DNA of 33,893 bases from Sedimentisphaerales bacterium (GCA_030611315.1 JAUWPZ010000026.1:1-33893); one strand, 5' to 3'. Numbered from the stretch's first letter, positions 1-7,339 are shown. Translations and numbers: made by a program. The notes: generated by a model from the letters alone, not told the origin.

Positions 1-748
1 GAAAAAAGCCGTAAAAAAGGCCGAAAGCGGCATTTTCCGCGTCTTTCGGCCAAAGCATTGTCCGCCAGTGAGGTTCAAAACCTGCTTCGTTTTTCTCGCA
101 AATTTCAAAAGCAGAGATGGAAAAAGTTTTATATTAAAGAAGGCGAAAAAGGTCCTGTGGTCTGGGAAGTGAAATGGTCGAAGTTTTATCGCAAACAAGG
201 CCAGGATTCTTTGCCGGGTTCTGCTCATTGCCTTATTGTGGCCCGCAATGTTCTGAACCCGGATGAGATTAAGTATTTTGTCTCGAACATGCTGCCGGGC
301 TCGAATGATATCACTCTGGAAAAATTGCTTAGAACAGCCTTTTCCCGCTGGCCGATAGAGCAATGCTTCGAACTGGCCAAAAACGAGATCGGTATGGACC
401 ATTTTGAGATACGCAGTTGGCGTGGCATTCATCGCCATCTGTATATCAGCCAATTGAGTCAGTTGTTCTGTTCTCGCGTACATCAGGACCTTAGAGAAAA
501 AAACTCCGGACAGTTTCTATTTGACCGTCGAACAAGTTCGCTACGCAGCGTCCGTGTGGGTAGCCGTTCAGAGCTTTCCGCCGTCGGTTCAGAAACAGGT
601 TTATTATCAAGCAGGCGAGATGATCCAATACCATCAAAGACGCAATCAACAGGCAAGAGAACATCATGCCCGGCGAAAGCGGCAGAAATTGCGAGCTTTG
701 GGTGTCGAAGTCGAGGAGTTACGTTGTTGTATTCAGGATAATTCGTAA
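1..748 (+). pseudogene. IS701-type transposase, 5' end outside window, frameshifted
   Basis: The frame is open from base 1, so the 5' end lies outside the window. It encodes the C-terminal half of a DDE transposase. The stretch around bases 349-500, with RWPIEQCFELAKNEIGMDHF followed by RSWRGIHRHL, is typical of the IS701/IS4-like catalytic region, its glutamate lying in the E-x-x-K-x-E-x-G-x-DH-x-E pattern. After an A7 run (497-503) the correct reading continues in the +1 frame: from about 503 the second frame gives LTVEQVRYAASVWVAVQSF and a basic tail ending at 748, while the first frame runs on into unrelated residues to 741. The DNA has one base too many, so the copy is probably dead unless slippage on the A-run rescues it. 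Terminal inverted repeats could not be assigned because the left end is missing. Confidence 0.8.
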
Positions 749-807
749 TCATGTGGCGCTGTAGTATTAGATGTCGTTGTTTTAGATATTGAAATATCAG
801 TAGATAC

Positions 808-900
808 CCACGGGCAAGCCCGTGGCACTTGCTTCCACTTTACGAGCTTCGCTCGACGCCCTTCGGGCGAGTTCCCATTCACCCACGGGCAAGCCCGTGG
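808..900. repeat. Cluster of GC-rich hairpin repeats
   Basis: Two identical 18-base palindromes, CCACGGGCAAGCCCGTGG, lie at 808-825 and 883-900. Each has an 8-bp stem with an AA loop. Between them are two smaller hairpins, CGAGC-TTC-GCTCG at 843-855 and CGCCC-TTC-GGGCG at 857-869. This density of short perfect stems, in DNA otherwise made of gene remnants, resembles REP-like interspersed elements. There is no regular spacer structure and no T-tract, so neither a CRISPR array nor a terminator is indicated. Confidence 0.75.
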
Positions 901-916
901 AACTCTGCCCTTCGGG

Positions 917-1123
917 TTATTAGAAGCAAAATCAGAAGGAAGGACTCAGGATCGTATCGACATTTTACTTTTGAATAAGAAGACTCAGGAACTCAGATTT
1001 TATGAAGCCAAGCATTACTCTAATTCTGAACTCTGGTCAATGGAAAACAGACTGCCCAAAGTAGTGTCTCAAATTAGGAGGTATGAAGAACAAATCGAAA
1101 AGCAAGAACCTATTATTATTTGA
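917..1123 (+). pseudogene. 3' remnant of a PD-(D/E)XK nuclease-like gene
   Basis: An open stretch with no credible start ends in TGA at 1121-1123. It encodes about 68 residues that look like the end of a restriction-endonuclease-like fold. They include RIDILLL (Asp codon at 959-961), then 15 residues on FYEAKHY (Glu at 1004, Lys at 1010), then an Arg-Tyr-Glu-Glu helix. This D-(X14)-E-x-K pattern is the usual catalytic signature of PD-(D/E)XK nucleases. The N-terminal part is missing: upstream the frame runs straight into the hairpin cluster and then the transposase relic. The gene was probably truncated by the mobile element or by repeat-mediated deletion. The nuclease assignment rests on this short motif alone. 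Confidence 0.5.
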
Positions 1124-1206
1124 GATATTGTAAAGGGCTAAAAAAACTCGCTTGTTTTGGGTATAGTAAGACAAACGCCGTTTATCCGGTTGAATATCTG
1201 CGCGAT

Positions 1207-2502
1207 TTAGAAATAATATCTTGCCCTCAATCCTATCAAGAAATCGTTCTGCTTTTCTCCGTATTCAGTATATGAGTCGCCGACGAGAAAGGTTGTTCTG
1301 AGTCGCAGTTCCAAATTCTTGACTCCAGTGTATAATAACTCGGGGCCAATGGAAAAGCTTTTGTCATTAATGTTAAATATTCCTGTTAGCGAGGGCGTAA
1401 AATATAGAATATCAAACGGCTCTTTCTGACTGACGCGCAAGTAGAGATAGTCCCTCATCGGATTTTTTCTGTTGTAGTTTCCTCCAGCTGCGTTTGCTGC
1501 TTTTCTCAAAAGAGAGTCGTCGCCCGAGGAACGATATGTGTCATAACCCCTATCTATGAATGAGAAGTAATCCCCCATTTCTCCCTTAGTGAATCCTGTC
1601 GCATCGTGAAAATATTCAAAGATATATGTTGTATCTGATTTGGTCAGATATCTGAGGCCAAGCAGATAGCTTGTTGCATCATATTCTTTATTAAAGACTG
1701 TTCCATGACTGTTGATAAATCTTTTTTTGTAGTCATTGATGAACGCAAGCTCTCCGTGAATCTCAAAATTAGAGGTGATGTTCCTTGAAAAATCCATACC
1801 GTATCGGCTTGTCTTACTCCCTCCAGTAAGAAAAATAAGGTCGATATCCGTATCATATAGTAGAAAATACGTCTTTCCTGCGAAATTAAAGCTGTTAATT
1901 TTTCCGAAATCATCATTTATACGGTTATAAACGGGCATCAAGACCGGTGTGAAAGAAAACGTTTTTAATGGACCGTCAAAACTCTTAATGTAATCCGCGG
2001 ATGCCACTACAAACCCTTCACGAGCCAGTTCGGGGTCGTAGGGGTCTTTGGGTCTGTCCAAAAATGCTACAGGGTTCCACGCATATCCTTTGCCCCATTT
2101 TAAGGTTTTTTTACCTATATTAAAATTAAACGTCGATGATGGTCTTAATGACATATAGCCTTCGTAAAGTGTTGTTTCTTCCGACCATCCGAGATAGGAT
2201 TTTCTAAAGTCCGTGTTGACTATAGTACGAAATTCTGCGGTTCCCTTCTTATAGCTGCCATCAAACAACGCCTTAAAGTTATGTTCTTCACGGATATTTC
2301 TTTTATCACGGTTATACATTTTGAGCTTGTGTAATGCAGAGCCTTTATCCACGCCAAAAAGAACTGGATTATATTCAAGATATCCCCCGATATGTAACGG
2401 CTTTTTCTCTATTTCTGACAGGTCAAAAGAATATTCTTCATCGGCTAAGGCCATTCCATAAGAAAATGTTAACAAAATCGCAAATGCCGCCCATAATCTC
2501 AT
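1207..2502 (-). CDS. Outer-membrane beta-barrel protein
   Basis: This 431-residue protein starts with a Sec signal peptide (about residues 1-20, cleavage near ALA-DEE). The rest alternates polar and aromatic residues and ends in RARYYF, a C-terminal Phe typical of Bam-inserted barrels. No plug or TonB box is visible, so it is probably a porin-like or transport-partner barrel. Its ATG overlaps the stop of the preceding NifX/LolA-like gene by four bases (ATGA, 2499-2502), which indicates translational coupling and a shared job. Lipid-export operons that pair a barrel, a LolA-like periplasmic carrier and an inner-membrane transporter are known, and this barrel is likely the outer-membrane end of such a route. 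I cannot name the substrate. Codon use is more AT-rich than in the genes at 6-13 kb. Confidence 0.75.
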   Translation of the reverse strand: MRLWAAFAILLTFSYGMALADEEYSFDLSEIEKKPLHIGGYLEYNPVLFGVDKGSALHKLKMYNRDKRNIREEHNFKALFDGSYKKGTAEFRTIVNTDFRKSYLGWSEETTLYEGYMSLRPSSTFNFNIGKKTLKWGKGYAWNPVAFLDRPKDPYDPELAREGFVVASADYIKSFDGPLKTFSFTPVLMPVYNRINDDFGKINSFNFAGKTYFLLYDTDIDLIFLTGGSKTSRYGMDFSRNITSNFEIHGELAFINDYKKRFINSHGTVFNKEYDATSYLLGLRYLTKSDTTYIFEYFHDATGFTKGEMGDYFSFIDRGYDTYRSSGDDSLLRKAANAAGGNYNRKNPMRDYLYLRVSQKEPFDILYFTPSLTGIFNINDKSFSIGPELLYTGVKNLELRLRTTFLVGDSYTEYGEKQNDFLIGLRARYYF

Positions 2503-3554
2503 TGTCTCAAGGATTCCAGATTTGGCATAAATGTGAGTGTAAAGACTTCATCTTCGAATGTTCTCTTTTTTATCTTTGCGAATATCATCACAGATTTATA
2601 GCCTTTATACAAAGGGCTGTCCGTCTCAATAACCGATGGCCTTACTATTTTGCCCCCAAAGTCCTTGGTTTGTTTGAAATAAATTGTTTTTATGAGCATG
2701 GAAGCTTCGGTGAGACATTCGACCTTGATAGGCAGAATTTTGTTTTTATCTACCCACATTTTCAATTTGTCGTATGCTACAGTTTTTGTTTTTGCCTTAA
2801 GGTGCAAAACATACTTATCGCTCAACTCTTCCATTTGCTCGACAAAATATTCCGCTGCATAATCGAGGCGTAATATATCGGAGTTATTAAATACACCGCC
2901 TACCACTGACTGAAGGCTTGTTATGCGAATGGGTTTGCCTACATTAGGAATGTAAAGCCACATATTTTCGACAAGTCTTAAGGTGCTTCTGCCTTTTTCG
3001 CTTGCAGGTGAAAGAAATAGCGCTGCAACTTTGTCCCTTCCCTTCTTGGCGGTAAAAAGCACGTACTCCCTTTTTCTGCCGTTAGGCTCGATGTTTATCA
3101 GTTTTCTATACGACTCATAGGACTCCGGGCTGAGATTCCTATCCAACTTCATTAGAATCTGATTGCCGGGACTCAGAACTTTCTTGACGGCATCCTGAAC
3201 AATGCCACGGAGTTGGAAATAATCCGTACTGTTGCTCCTCATGGCCCCAATCATTTTGTCGCCAAAGGTTTCGGCAATTACTATGGTCACGCCTTTGTCG
3301 GCAAGAAAATCCGCCGTTTGTTGCCCTGCTCCGCGTTGTGCATCTTTGTAAGGGTTGCCAACAACCTCCATTAGCTCGCCCGTACTGTTGAATATAAGAT
3401 AGTAGGGGCATTTGCCTGCCTTGCTGCTTATAGAGGATGTGGCATCTTTGCTATTTGACGCGACCGCAATTTTCGCCGCATTCTTCTGAGCAGCGTAAGC
3501 CACAACCTGTACCAGAAACAGAACGACCAGAGTTGAGAAAAGTGTCTTCTTCAT
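2499..3554 (-). CDS. Exported NifX-like domain fused to LolA-like lipoprotein-sorting domain
   Basis: This 351-residue protein has three parts. Residues 1-21 are a Sec signal peptide with an AYA-A cleavage site. Residues about 28-127 resemble the dinitrogenase Fe-Mo cofactor-binding family (NifX/MTH1175): KIAVAS at the first strand, GKCPYYLIF, a GNPYKDAQRGAGQQ glycine-rich segment, then FLADKGVTIVIAETFG. Residues about 128-351 match the LolA-like family found beside ABC transporters, including the SPASEKGRSTLRLVENMWLY segment. LolA-like domains bind lipid or lipoprotein acyl chains in the periplasm, and NifX-like domains bind metal clusters in the cytoplasm, so their secretion together is unusual. 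A strong ribosome site (AGGAGGT) eight bases before the ATG overlaps the permease stop. Family calls come from reading motifs. The role of the NifX part is unknown. Confidence 0.75.
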   Translation of the reverse strand: MKKTLFSTLVVLFLVQVVAYAAQKNAAKIAVASNSKDATSSISSKAGKCPYYLIFNSTGELMEVVGNPYKDAQRGAGQQTADFLADKGVTIVIAETFGDKMIGAMRSNSTDYFQLRGIVQDAVKKVLSPGNQILMKLDRNLSPESYESYRKLINIEPNGRKREYVLFTAKKGRDKVAALFLSPASEKGRSTLRLVENMWLYIPNVGKPIRITSLQSVVGGVFNNSDILRLDYAAEYFVEQMEELSDKYVLHLKAKTKTVAYDKLKMWVDKNKILPIKVECLTEASMLIKTIYFKQTKDFGGKIVRPSVIETDSPLYKGYKSVMIFAKIKKRTFEDEVFTLTFMPNLESLRQ

Positions 3555-3567
3555 ATCGAATTACCTC

Positions 3568-4806
3568 CTAAACATGTCTCAGCGCGTCAATCGGGTTCAT
3601 CTTTGATGCTTTATAGGCCGGCTGAAGACTTGCCAATACTGAAATGGTTATTACCATTATTGATATCAGGAGAATATCCTGTATATTTATGCCTGGAGAA
3701 AGCAAAAGCCCCTTTTGCCTGCCAAAATTAAAGGTGAGTTTAGCCATACTAAGTATGGAGATAGTTGCAACTCCAAGAACATTTCCAACTACGGCGCCAA
3801 AGAATCCCAGGGAGAAACCTTCTATAAGAAACATTGCCAGTATTTTTCCAGGCAGCGTACCTATGGCGGCAATAGTACCGATTTCCCTTATTCGCTCGTA
3901 AACCGCCATGACCATAACATTCATTATGCTTATAAGTACAATGGCTATGAGCATCAGCTTTACAAAGAAAGTCATAATGTCTATCATCCTGGCGATATTA
4001 TAGAATGGAGAAAGCTTTTCCCACATGTGTACCTCAAACGCGGGGCCACCTTGCTTGTTTACTTCGTTCGAGAGTTTATCCTTCAATCTGTCGAACACCT
4101 CGTGAAGTTTGTCAAAGTCTTTTAGCCTTATGGCAATTTCGCTTATCTGCGTCGTGTCCATTCTCAGGATTTCCGCAGCATCATCTATGTGGATATATCC
4201 ATCTCTGCCCCCGGGGCCTGTCGCACTTTCAAGTATTCCCCCGACTTGAAATTGTTTCCCGTTAACAGAGCCGTCCCTATTAGTTGCAATGACAACAACT
4301 GTGTCGCCAACCTTGACCTTCATTCCCTTTGCAAGGAGCTCAGGCACAAGAATTTCCCCTGTTCTTATGGTTCTTTCTCCTTCTCTTACCCTTGAGAGAA
4401 GTAGTGGAACAGTCCTGGCTTCATCTTCAGGATAAACGCCGTTGAGTCTTACGTTGGTTGTTTCAACAAAGTTACTGAACATGCCGCCGAACTTTATTCT
4501 CTTTGAATATGCCTCTATATCAGGAATCTCATTTATTGCCTTCTCGACTTTTTCCAAGGTGTTCGAACCCAAGTTCAATGTAAGGGGCAGGCTGTCTATG
4601 GACGCCACATAACCCTTTTTGTGTATCTGGATATGCCCGAGAAAGGAGTCTGTTATCTGCCCAATCATCATATTCTTAAATGAACCTGATGCCGAGACAA
4701 ACACCAGCACAGATACAACTCCAATGCTGACTAATGAAACTGTCAGAAGTGTCCTTCTTCTATATCTCAGTAGGTTTCTTATTGCTATCTTGAATAAGTC
4801 AAACAT
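3568..4806 (-). CDS. LolC/LolE-like ABC transporter permease (FtsX/MacB family)
   Basis: The 412-residue protein has the four-segment layout of type VII ABC permeases. An N-terminal membrane helix (about residues 20-40) follows the basic NLLRYRRRTLLT stretch. A large extracytoplasmic domain comes next (about 45-280), then three helices near the C-terminus, including the conserved MNVMVMAVYERIREIGTIAA coupling segment. The C-terminal KASKMNPIDALRHV is typical of the family. It lies five bases downstream of the ATPase gene, so the two surely form one transporter. These permeases do not move substrate across the inner membrane; they use ATP hydrolysis in the cytoplasm to drive extraction or periplasmic movement. 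With the LolA-like and barrel proteins downstream, a lipid or lipoprotein trafficking role is the best guess. Confidence 0.85.
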   Translation of the reverse strand: MFDLFKIAIRNLLRYRRRTLLTVSLVSIGVVSVLVFVSASGSFKNMMIGQITDSFLGHIQIHKKGYVASIDSLPLTLNLGSNTLEKVEKAINEIPDIEAYSKRIKFGGMFSNFVETTNVRLNGVYPEDEARTVPLLLSRVREGERTIRTGEILVPELLAKGMKVKVGDTVVVIATNRDGSVNGKQFQVGGILESATGPGGRDGYIHIDDAAEILRMDTTQISEIAIRLKDFDKLHEVFDRLKDKLSNEVNKQGGPAFEVHMWEKLSPFYNIARMIDIMTFFVKLMLIAIVLISIMNVMVMAVYERIREIGTIAAIGTLPGKILAMFLIEGFSLGFFGAVVGNVLGVATISILSMAKLTFNFGRQKGLLLSPGINIQDILLISIMVITISVLASLQPAYKASKMNPIDALRHV

Positions 4807-4811
4807 TGTTC

Positions 4812-5495
4812 TTAAACCTCTCTACCGGCCAGCTCTCCATCTTCCAGCGTATATATAATTTCGGCTTCTCCGACGATTTTCTGGTCATGAGTTGAAAAGA
4901 TAAAAGTTGTGCCGAGCTCACTCTTCATCTTTTTCATGATATTGATAACCATATATGCTGTTTTGTGGTCAAGATTGGCAGTTGGTTCATCGGCCAAAAC
5001 GAGCTTTGGTTTGGTCACTAAGGCCCTTGCCACAGCTACCCTCTGTTTCTGCCCACCTGATATCTGGTCAGGATATTTGTCTTTCTGTTCGGCCATTCCC
5101 ACTGCATCAAGGAGCGCGAGAATACGCTGCTTCCTTTCACTGGAAGGGGTATTCTGTACCAGAACAAGTGGATAGCCCACATTTTCATATACAGTGAGCA
5201 CAGGAATGAGATTGAAATCCTGGAATATGAAGCCAATCTTCTTGCCTCGAAAAGCTGCTGCCATACGCGTATCAAGACCTGAGACGTCTGTGTCATCTAC
5301 GCGCAAGATACCTGAGGTTGGCTTATCCAGACACCCAATAAGGTTCAAGAGTGTAGTCTTTCCGCTGCCGGAAGGCCCAACAAAAGAAACAAAAGAGGCT
5401 GGTTCAATCTCGAAATTCAAACCCTTTAGCGCCTCGACCTTTGTCTCTCCCTTTAGGTACGTTTTGGATAAATCGTGCGCTGTTATCAAGTTCAT
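4812..5495 (-). CDS. LolD/MacB-type ABC transporter ATPase
   Basis: This is a full-length 227-residue nucleotide-binding subunit. It has Walker A GPSGSGKTT at residues 40-48, a Q-loop in FIFQDFNLIP (about 89-98), signature ISGGQKQR (145-152), Walker B LVLADE (165-170), D-loop NLDH and switch His203 in STHD. The FQDFNLIPVLTVYENV stretch places it with the LolD/MacB/FtsE group rather than importers. It is the first gene of a four-gene minus-strand operon with a recognisable promoter at 5568-5596. In the leader, the AAGGAAT part of a palindrome lies just before the start codon and may act as the ribosome site. It pairs with the permease encoded immediately downstream. Confidence 0.9.
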   Translation of the reverse strand: MNLITAHDLSKTYLKGETKVEALKGLNFEIEPASFVSFVGPSGSGKTTLLNLIGCLDKPTSGILRVDDTDVSGLDTRMAAAFRGKKIGFIFQDFNLIPVLTVYENVGYPLVLVQNTPSSERKQRILALLDAVGMAEQKDKYPDQISGGQKQRVAVARALVTKPKLVLADEPTANLDHKTAYMVINIMKKMKSELGTTFIFSTHDQKIVGEAEIIYTLEDGELAGREV

Positions 5496-5501
5496 AGACC
5501 T

Positions 5502-5546
5502 ATTCCTTCAAGGAATTCACTGTTTGAAAACGATATCGCCGTTTTC
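5502..5546 (-). promoter_or_regulatory. Two inverted repeats in the leader of the ABC/outer-membrane operon
   Basis: The roughly 65-base leader between the predicted promoter and the ATPase start holds two perfect stems. ATTCCTT-C-AAGGAAT spans 5502-5516 and ends six bases before the ATG. GAAAACG (5526-5532) pairs with CGTTTTC (5540-5546) across a 7-base loop. The proximal stem would sequester the purine-rich AAGGAA sequence that is the only ribosome-site candidate. Either a repressor operator or an RNA structure controlling translation is possible, and sequence alone does not decide. Confidence 0.5.
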
Positions 5547-5567
5547 ATTCCAGCGATCTTTCAGTAA

Positions 5568-5596
5568 ATTATATGTGAACCCCTCCCCAATGTCTA
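5568..5596 (-). promoter_or_regulatory. Sigma70-like promoter of the ABC/outer-membrane operon
   Basis: On the minus strand TAGACA (5596-5591) is followed by a 17-base spacer and a perfect TATAAT (5573-5568). Five of six -35 bases and all -10 bases match the consensus, and the spacing is optimal. The predicted start lies about 65 bases upstream of the ATPase ATG at 5495. Confidence 0.65.
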
Positions 5597-5653
5597 TACC
5601 AAAATCAGAGATTTCTCAGGTGGATTCGTTACCGTCTTTGACGCTGCCGGCTC

Positions 5654-5668
5654 GGAGTATAATACTCC
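5654..5668. promoter_or_regulatory. Palindrome GGAGTAT-A-ATACTCC containing a -10-like TATAAT
   Basis: A perfect 7-bp inverted repeat with a one-base centre contains TATAAT at 5658-5663 on the plus strand. A TTTGAC at 5637-5642 lies 15 bases upstream, which is short for a sigma70 spacer. It could have been the promoter/operator of the decayed gene at 5684, or a binding site for the divergent operon. There is no further support. Confidence 0.3.
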
Positions 5669-5683
5669 CTGTTTTTCGGACCA

Positions 5684-6220
5684 GTGGATAAGATAGTATT
5701 GCTGTGGTATGGTAGCGGCAATCATGGATGCTATTATGGCACAGCGAAAACGTTATGGAGGTCAGTTCAGACGTGCTTTCAATCCGGACCTCTCGATGAG
5801 ATGCGTAGAGACAGGATTGTCGAACGCTCTAACAAACATTTGCGAGTACAGTCCTTTACCGCCCTTCGTCAGCAATTCGAGGACATATCGACCAAGGCCG
5901 TCGTGCTGAAGGTGCGCGGCGGACCCAAAACACGCGTCAAAGTTGCTCTAAAGCAGCCCACGAATGTGTCTCTGTCCCAAACATTCAAGCAGCTGGCACA
6001 GAGCGGAGAAATGCTGTTCACAGGTGATTTTCCAAAGGAATCCGCGATGCTGCACCGTCTGGTATTTCACGACCATTACCACACATCGTACAAAGTATCG
6101 GATACAGACGACGGCAAAGAGGTGAGCTGGTATTATCTGCGTGCGGTGCAGGCCAACGAACAACTCGCCTGGTCCAGCCCCATCTGGGTCGAATCCCGCA
6201 CAGGGAAATCGCTCGGGTAA
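5684..6220 (+). pseudogene. Relic of a PHP/DUF3604-like metallohydrolase, C-terminal part
   Basis: The last 100 or so codons (about 5910-6200) give a coherent domain. It contains KVRGGPKTRVKVAL, SGEMLFTGDFPKESAMLHRL and a terminal VSWYYLRAVQANEQLAWSSP segment. Such '..YYVRVxQAxGxxAWSSPIWV' ends are characteristic of the DUF3604/PHP-type secreted phosphoesterase-like proteins common in planctomycetes. Before about 5880 the reading frame loses family character. A neighbouring frame (5709 onward) carries a plausible piece with AIMAQRKRYG, suggesting at least one frameshift, and the N-terminal catalytic half is absent. There is no credible start codon. It converges on the pseudopilin gene, with 28 bases between stops. 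The family call is moderate; the pseudogene status is well supported by the missing N-terminus. Confidence 0.5.
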
Positions 6221-6248
6221 GATAAATCAGATTTGTGTTGGAACTATT

Positions 6249-7115
6249 TTAATGCAAAGCGTTTTCCGGCAGGAAAAAGATTCCCGGTCCCACTCCGCTC
6301 GGGTACGGCTCAGACGTAGCTCGTTTCATTATCACTTTCATCGGTACCGTTTCCGAGGGTGAATAACTCTCCACATGTCCGTCTGTGTAGCCGGCCTGCA
6401 GTCGGATTTGTGGCACGGCCGGATTCGGGTCGGCATCGCCCGACCAATACGAAGATAGAAGCCACGTTTCAGGTGTGATATCCGCCCCCTCGAATTTCTC
6501 ACAGCTTCCGTACGCGTCCGGGCTCCGCCAATGGTCGTAACCGAAGTAATCCGTTACCAGCAACTTACTCTGTCTTCGGCCGGCAGCAGGACCGTCAGGA
6601 CCGAAGAAAAGCCCCCTGCTGCCGCCTAAGTAGCCGTCATAGTTCCAGTAGAAACAATACGTGCCGCCGACAGGGTCGGATGGAAAGGATGTCTCCGGGT
6701 TGTCCCAGTCGTCGCCGGCGTCCCAGGCCTGCTGGAGATACTTGTATTTCCGGGGCGCATTCGGGCAGTACATCGTATCCGCCTCGGCAAGATAGGCGTG
6801 CAGATAGGTGCCCATCGAGCGATGTATTCCGGGGTTTCGCATCCGGGTGCCGGTCAGCTTCGTCGGGTCGGACCAGTTCCACCAGCTGCCGAATCCGACA
6901 GTAGCCACAGAATCCGGGTATTTGTCGTCGTGGTCCAGTGCAAACAGATTCACCCCGCCGGAAATCTGCTTTTGGTTGTTCATCCCCAGCATCGCTCGGG
7001 CCTGGCGCTTGGCTTTACCTAATGCCGGCACCATAATCGCCATCAACACCGAAACGATGGATATTACAACCAAAAGTTCAACCAGAGTAAAGCCTCCGGC
7101 CCGGTTGTCCCTCAC
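6249..7115 (-). CDS. Type II secretion-type pseudopilin (planctomycete GspG/DUF1559-like)
   Basis: The 288-residue protein begins with a short basic leader and the prepilin peptidase site G-FTLVELLVVISIVSVLMAI (Gly8/Phe9, Glu at mature position 5). A pilin-type hydrophobic helix leads into PALGKAKRQARAMLGMNNQK. The globular part carries blocks common to the large planctomycete/lentisphaere pseudopilin family: 'DHDDKYPDS', a conserved Cys in MYCPNAP, and a late TDGHVESYSP. Such genes occur in many scattered copies per genome, usually without a secretion cluster. The product is probably anchored in the inner membrane or built into a pseudopilus. A good promoter at 7226-7254 suggests it is transcribed alone. 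Confidence 0.85.
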   Translation of the reverse strand: MRDNRAGGFTLVELLVVISIVSVLMAIMVPALGKAKRQARAMLGMNNQKQISGGVNLFALDHDDKYPDSVATVGFGSWWNWSDPTKLTGTRMRNPGIHRSMGTYLHAYLAEADTMYCPNAPRKYKYLQQAWDAGDDWDNPETSFPSDPVGGTYCFYWNYDGYLGGSRGLFFGPDGPAAGRRQSKLLVTDYFGYDHWRSPDAYGSCEKFEGADITPETWLLSSYWSGDADPNPAVPQIRLQAGYTDGHVESYSPSETVPMKVIMKRATSEPYPSGVGPGIFFLPENALH

Positions 7116-7204
7116 AGCAGCATTTTGATATGGAGAACTAATCAGTTCATCCTCCGAACCTGCGAAAACTCATTTTTCTACCACTTAATCACTTATTAAT
7201 CTAT

Positions 7205-7214
7205 AAGCGCCCTA
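7205..7214 (-). promoter_or_regulatory. AAGCGCCCTA element, first copy
   Basis: This 10-mer, followed by TAAACG, lies just downstream of the predicted -10 of the pseudopilin gene. An identical 10-mer followed by AACG lies at 13900-13909 in the leader of the sigma-factor gene, in the same orientation relative to its gene. Both copies sit within about 110 bases of a minus-strand start codon. It may be a shared operator or an untranslated-leader motif. Confidence 0.3.
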
Positions 7215-7225
7215 TAAACGCTAAT

Positions 7226-7254
7226 ATTATAACCTTTTATCAGCTTTTCTGCAA
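7226..7254 (-). promoter_or_regulatory. Sigma70-like promoter of the pseudopilin gene
   Basis: On the minus strand TTGCAG (7254-7249), a 17-base spacer and a perfect TATAAT (7231-7226) precede the gene. The start point would be near 7219, giving a leader of about 100 bases that contains the AAGCGCCCTA element at 7205-7214. Confidence 0.6.
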
Positions 7255-7256
7255 GC

Positions 7257-7339
7257 AAAAACTTCGGCTATTGCCGCGCAGAACAAAACCGAAGCTGTGA
7301 GAACGCCTCTCACGGCCTCGCTGAGACCTTCATTCAGCG
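7257..7339 (-). terminator. Terminator-like hairpins after the beta-helix gene; rest of gap 7116-7427 empty
   Basis: The 312-base gap holds no gene. Read on the minus strand, CTTCGG (7294-7289) pairs with CCGAAG (7267-7262), and TTTTT follows at 7261-7257. This is a plausible Rho-independent terminator, though its loop is 21 bases. Upstream of it are a perfect GTGAGA/TCTCAC stem (7297-7313) and a CGCTGA/TCAGCG stem (7319-7339) that is followed on the plus strand by TTTTTT. The arrangement would end transcription of the large gene that stops at 7428, just before the pseudopilin promoter. Confidence 0.45.

Noticed and set aside
498..504. A_AAA_AAC slippery heptamer suggesting programmed -1 frameshifting in the transposase
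   Set aside because: The C-terminal frame is +1, not -1, relative to the upstream frame, so classical -1 slippage would not join the two parts.
808..900. Possible CRISPR array
   Set aside because: Only two palindromic copies, with no regular spacers and no cas genes.
1123..1275. Plus-strand open frame after the nuclease stump, overlapping the end of the barrel gene
   Set aside because: No start or family features; it runs antisense into a well-supported gene and is probably chance or decayed sequence.
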